9,066 bases of DNA from UBA7398 sp963978235 (GTDB lineage Bacteria > Actinomycetota > Actinomycetes > Nanopelagicales > Nanopelagicaceae), in contig CAXBQM010000047.1 in NCBI GenBank assembly GCA_963978235.1, positions 1 through 9,066 on the forward strand, in the 5' to 3' direction. The position numbers were made by a program, and so were the translations under genes. This document shows, piece by piece, positions 6,967 to 9,066 of this stretch (position 1 is its first letter; every line of letters begins with the position of its first letter). A model generated the notes under the pieces. It was not told the DNA's origin and made no database searches. It worked only from the letters and a program-made list of their open reading frames with translations.

Positions 6967-7623
6967 ATGTCGGTGACCACGATAACTTCGCATGGATCAC
7001 TTTCAATTGAGCACCTAGGAATTGTTGATTATCAACAAACCTGGGAGAAACAACGATTACTTCACCACGAGATTGCTGAAAATAAGCGCTCCGCAACGCT
7101 CCTCCTCTTAGAACATTTTTCTGTCTATACCGCTGGCCGTCGCACGTTGCCACATGAACGACCTTTTGATGGCACTCCGGTCATTGATGTTGATCGTGGC
7201 GGAAAAATAACGTGGCATGGACCCGGACAACTTGTTGGTTATCCCATTGTGAAATTGAAACAGGCTAATGATGTCGTTGGTTTTGTTCGAGAAATTGAAA
7301 CGGCATTGATTGATGTCTGTCGTGAATTTGGAATTGATGCTGTCAGATATTGCGAACGATCTGGTGTCTGGTTGCGAGATGACAAAGGTGACCGAAAGAT
7401 CGCAGCAATTGGAATACGAGTCGCGCGCGGGGTCACCATGCATGGCTTTGCACTCAATGTAAATCCAGATCTCTCCTGGTTTGATCGCATCGTTCCCTGT
7501 GGAATTCCCGATGCAGCGACAACGTCACTTGCAAAGGAATTAGAGAGAGACATTGCGATCTCCGAGGTTGCGCCAATTGTCGAGCGACACATATCCCAAG
7601 CGCTGGCGAGAGTTTCACAATGA
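6967..7623 (+). CDS. lipB: Octanoyltransferase LipB (lipoyl(octanoyl) transferase)
   Basis: LipB moves the octanoyl group from acyl carrier protein onto the lysine of lipoyl domains in E2 proteins and GcvH, the first step of de novo protein lipoylation in the cytoplasm. With the ATG at 6967 the protein is 218 residues. It shows the family signatures in order: VYTAGRR at 53-59, DRGGKITWHGPGQLVGYP at 76-93, RKIAAIGIRV with catalytic Lys144, and VPCGIPDAATTSL with the acyl-thioester Cys178. The start at 6967 gives the same distance to the conserved G-x-VDY stretch as M. tuberculosis LipB. An in-frame ATG at 6931 has a GAGGA 10 bases upstream and would add 12 residues; it is a real alternative. 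The stop overlaps the lipA ATG by four bases (ATGA), so the two are translationally coupled. Confidence 0.97.
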   Translation: MSVTTITSHGSLSIEHLGIVDYQQTWEKQRLLHHEIAENKRSATLLLLEHFSVYTAGRRTLPHERPFDGTPVIDVDRGGKITWHGPGQLVGYPIVKLKQANDVVGFVREIETALIDVCREFGIDAVRYCERSGVWLRDDKGDRKIAAIGIRVARGVTMHGFALNVNPDLSWFDRIVPCGIPDAATTSLAKELERDIAISEVAPIVERHISQALARVSQ

Positions 7624-8558
7624 CCGTTGAACCACAAGGGAGAAAACTTTTACGGATTGAAGCCCGTAATGCGCAAACTCCCATCGAACGCAAACCCGAG
7701 TGGATTAAGACTCGAGCAAAAATGGGACCGGAATACACTCAACTCAGATCGTTAGTGAGTCGAGAAGGGCTACACACGGTCTGCCAAGAAGCGGCCTGCC
7801 CCAACATCTTTGAATGTTGGGAAGATAAAGAAGCAACCTTTCTTATTGGTGGCGAAGCCTGTACCCGCCGTTGCGACTTCTGCAATATCGATACCGGCAA
7901 ACCAGAACCACTCGACCGCGATGAACCGCGTCGAGTTGCCGAATCAGTACGCACGATGGGGCTTCGTTACGCAACGATTACCGGAGTTGCTCGCGATGAT
8001 CTCGACGATGAAGGCGCCTGGCTTTATGCCGAAACTATCCGCTCTGTTCATCTACTCAATCCTGATTGCGGCGTAGAGATGTTGGCTCCTGACTTTTCCG
8101 GTAACCCTGAACTTCTCCAGCAAGTCTTTGAAACAAAACCAGAAGTTTTTGCGCATAACGTCGAGACCGTTCCCCGGATATTTAAACGAATTCGACCAGC
8201 ATTTACTTATGAACGTTCTCTTGATGTGATCTCGCAAGCACGAAATTATGGACTTATTACTAAATCCAATGTGATCCTTGGTTTAGGTGAAACTCGCGAT
8301 GAGATTTCACAGGCATTACGAGATCTGCGATCTGCCGGTTGTGAATTGATCACTATCACTCAGTATCTGCGACCAACTAATAAACACCATCCGGTAGAAC
8401 GATGGGTGAAACCAGATGAGTTTGTTGATTTAGCACACGAGGCAGAAAATTTAGGATTCCTTGGAGTGATGAGTGGTCCACTTGTGAGATCCAGTTATCG
8501 CGCCGGTCGCCTTTACAAACAAGCGCTCGAAAAACGCGCAGGTGTCATTCGTGGCTGA
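7620..8558 (+). CDS. lipA: Lipoyl synthase LipA (radical SAM)
   Basis: LipA inserts two sulfur atoms into protein-bound octanoate to make the lipoyl cofactor, using S-adenosylmethionine and two [4Fe-4S] clusters. The 312-residue protein is of normal length. Cys55, Cys60 and Cys66 form the CX4CX5C auxiliary cluster that is sacrificed as sulfur donor. Cys81, Cys85 and Cys88 form the CX3CX2C radical SAM cluster (CTRRCDFC). The C-terminal RSSY at 290-293 supplies the serine that ligates the auxiliary cluster. ITGVARDDLDDEGA and VILGLGET are further family stretches. No key residue is missing. It overlaps lipB by 4 bases and the following acyltransferase by 8, so the three genes probably share one mRNA. 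The substrate octanoyl domain is the lipoyl domain that the E2 frame at the left of the window lacks. Confidence 0.98.
   Translation: MTVEPQGRKLLRIEARNAQTPIERKPEWIKTRAKMGPEYTQLRSLVSREGLHTVCQEAACPNIFECWEDKEATFLIGGEACTRRCDFCNIDTGKPEPLDRDEPRRVAESVRTMGLRYATITGVARDDLDDEGAWLYAETIRSVHLLNPDCGVEMLAPDFSGNPELLQQVFETKPEVFAHNVETVPRIFKRIRPAFTYERSLDVISQARNYGLITKSNVILGLGETRDEISQALRDLRSAGCELITITQYLRPTNKHHPVERWVKPDEFVDLAHEAENLGFLGVMSGPLVRSSYRAGRLYKQALEKRAGVIRG
8540..8553 (+). promoter_or_regulatory. Ribosome binding site and GTG start of the acyltransferase inside lipA
   Basis: AGGTG at 8540-8544 lies 6 bases before GTG at 8551-8553, all within the last codons of lipA, whose TGA is at 8556-8558. The following residues (AEIVYPPVIGAIKLFWRYLG) match the usual N-terminus of actinobacterial PlsC-like proteins, which supports this start over a GTG at 8575. 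Confidence 0.5.
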
Positions 8559-9066
8559 AATTGTTTATCCGCCAGTGATTGGCGCAATCAAATTATTCTG
8601 GCGTTATCTCGGTTTACGCTTTACTTTTTCCGGCGAAGCGCATGTACCGCGTAAAGGTGGCGCCATCATGGCGATTAATCATGTTGGCTATCTTGACTTT
8701 GCTATTGCAGGCACCGCAGTTCTCCCAGCGAATCGACTCGTCCGATTCATGGCAAAAAAAGAAGTATTTGATCATCCGATTGCTGGACCGTTGATGCGCG
8801 GCATGCACCATATTCCGGTGGATCGCGCGAGTGGCTCATCATCCTTTGTTGCTGCCCTTCGCGCGCTTAAATCAGGTGAAATCGTTGGAATTTTTCCGGA
8901 GGCGACAATTTCGCAGAGTTTTGAAATTAAAGAGATGAAAAGTGGCGCGGTGCGACTTGCGATGGCATCTGGTGTCCCAATCTTGCCAACTATAGTGTGG
9001 GGATCACAACGCATTTGGACAAAGAAAGTTAAACGAGATTTTTCTCGATCCCACATTCCCATTACA
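8551..9066 (+). CDS. 1-acyl-sn-glycerol-3-phosphate acyltransferase (PlsC-like), 3'-partial
   Basis: This is a lysophospholipid acyltransferase of the PlsC/LPLAT family, which adds an acyl chain to lysophosphatidate in membrane phospholipid synthesis, acting at the inner face of the membrane. The 172 codons in the window run open to the right edge. They show the catalytic block NHVGYLD (His44, Asp49; HX4D), the glycerol-phosphate binding region MHHIPVDR at 85-92 and FPEATIS at 115-121, where most family members have FPEGTRS. Gly to Ala and Arg to Ile at this site occur, as I recall, in an actinobacterial subgroup with the same FPEATIS form, so it is probably active. The C-terminal part is missing because the window ends. 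The gene overlaps lipA by 8 bases and is therefore the third gene of the lipB-lipA operon. Acyl acceptor specificity cannot be settled; another LPLAT role is possible. Confidence 0.88.
   Translation, partial: MAEIVYPPVIGAIKLFWRYLGLRFTFSGEAHVPRKGGAIMAINHVGYLDFAIAGTAVLPANRLVRFMAKKEVFDHPIAGPLMRGMHHIPVDRASGSSSFVAALRALKSGEIVGIFPEATISQSFEIKEMKSGAVRLAMASGVPILPTIVWGSQRIWTKKVKRDFSRSHIPIT

Noticed and set aside
8579..9062. Frames on both strands at the right end (8579-8794 plus, 8614-8811 and 8772-9062 minus)
   Set aside because: They lie over the PlsC-like frame that starts with GTG at 8551 and runs off the window; their products have no recognisable motif.

Overview
The window looks like a piece of a small, streamlined actinobacterial genome, resembling the freshwater acI/Nanopelagicales type. 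The reasons are a near-balanced base composition, almost no intergenic DNA, stop/start overlaps between genes, and the order E2 - TIGR01777 epimerase - lipB - lipA, which is also the order of Mycobacterium tuberculosis Rv2215-Rv2218. The exact lineage is inferred by eye.

Layout. Positions 2-1684 (+) form one open reading frame made of two unrelated parts. The first ~200 codons resemble a T4-type phage single-stranded DNA-binding protein (gp32) and have no start inside the window. The rest is the peripheral-subunit-binding and catalytic domains of an actinobacterial 2-oxoacid dehydrogenase E2 (sucB/dlaT type). An Ala/Pro/Val linker with a three-copy 15-bp repeat joins them. Lys and Gln codon choice flips across the linker and the expected lipoyl domain is absent, so the join is most likely a metagenome assembly chimera or, less likely, a real recombination. 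A TIGR01777 NAD(P)-binding protein follows at 1684-2571 (+).

Three minus-strand genes occupy 2568-6910. Read in transcription order they are an MMPL/RND-type membrane transporter (6910-4727), a Gfo/Idh/MocA oxidoreductase (4714-3707) and an FAD-dependent amine-oxidase-like enzyme (3710-2568). They form a probable operon that converges on the epimerase gene with a 4-base overlap. A short divergent promoter region of about 56 bp separates the transporter from a second plus-strand operon: lipB (6967-7623), lipA (7620-8558) and a PlsC-type acyltransferase (8551 to the window end, incomplete).

Function. LipB moves octanoate from acyl carrier protein to lipoyl domains, and LipA inserts the two sulfurs to make lipoate, the cofactor that E2 needs. 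The E2/lipB/lipA neighbourhood is therefore metabolically coherent. The phage-like head on the E2 frame is the part that does not belong. The minus-strand cluster interrupts the otherwise conserved E2-epimerase-lipB-lipA block. I see no RNA genes, CRISPR arrays, insertion sequences or integrases.
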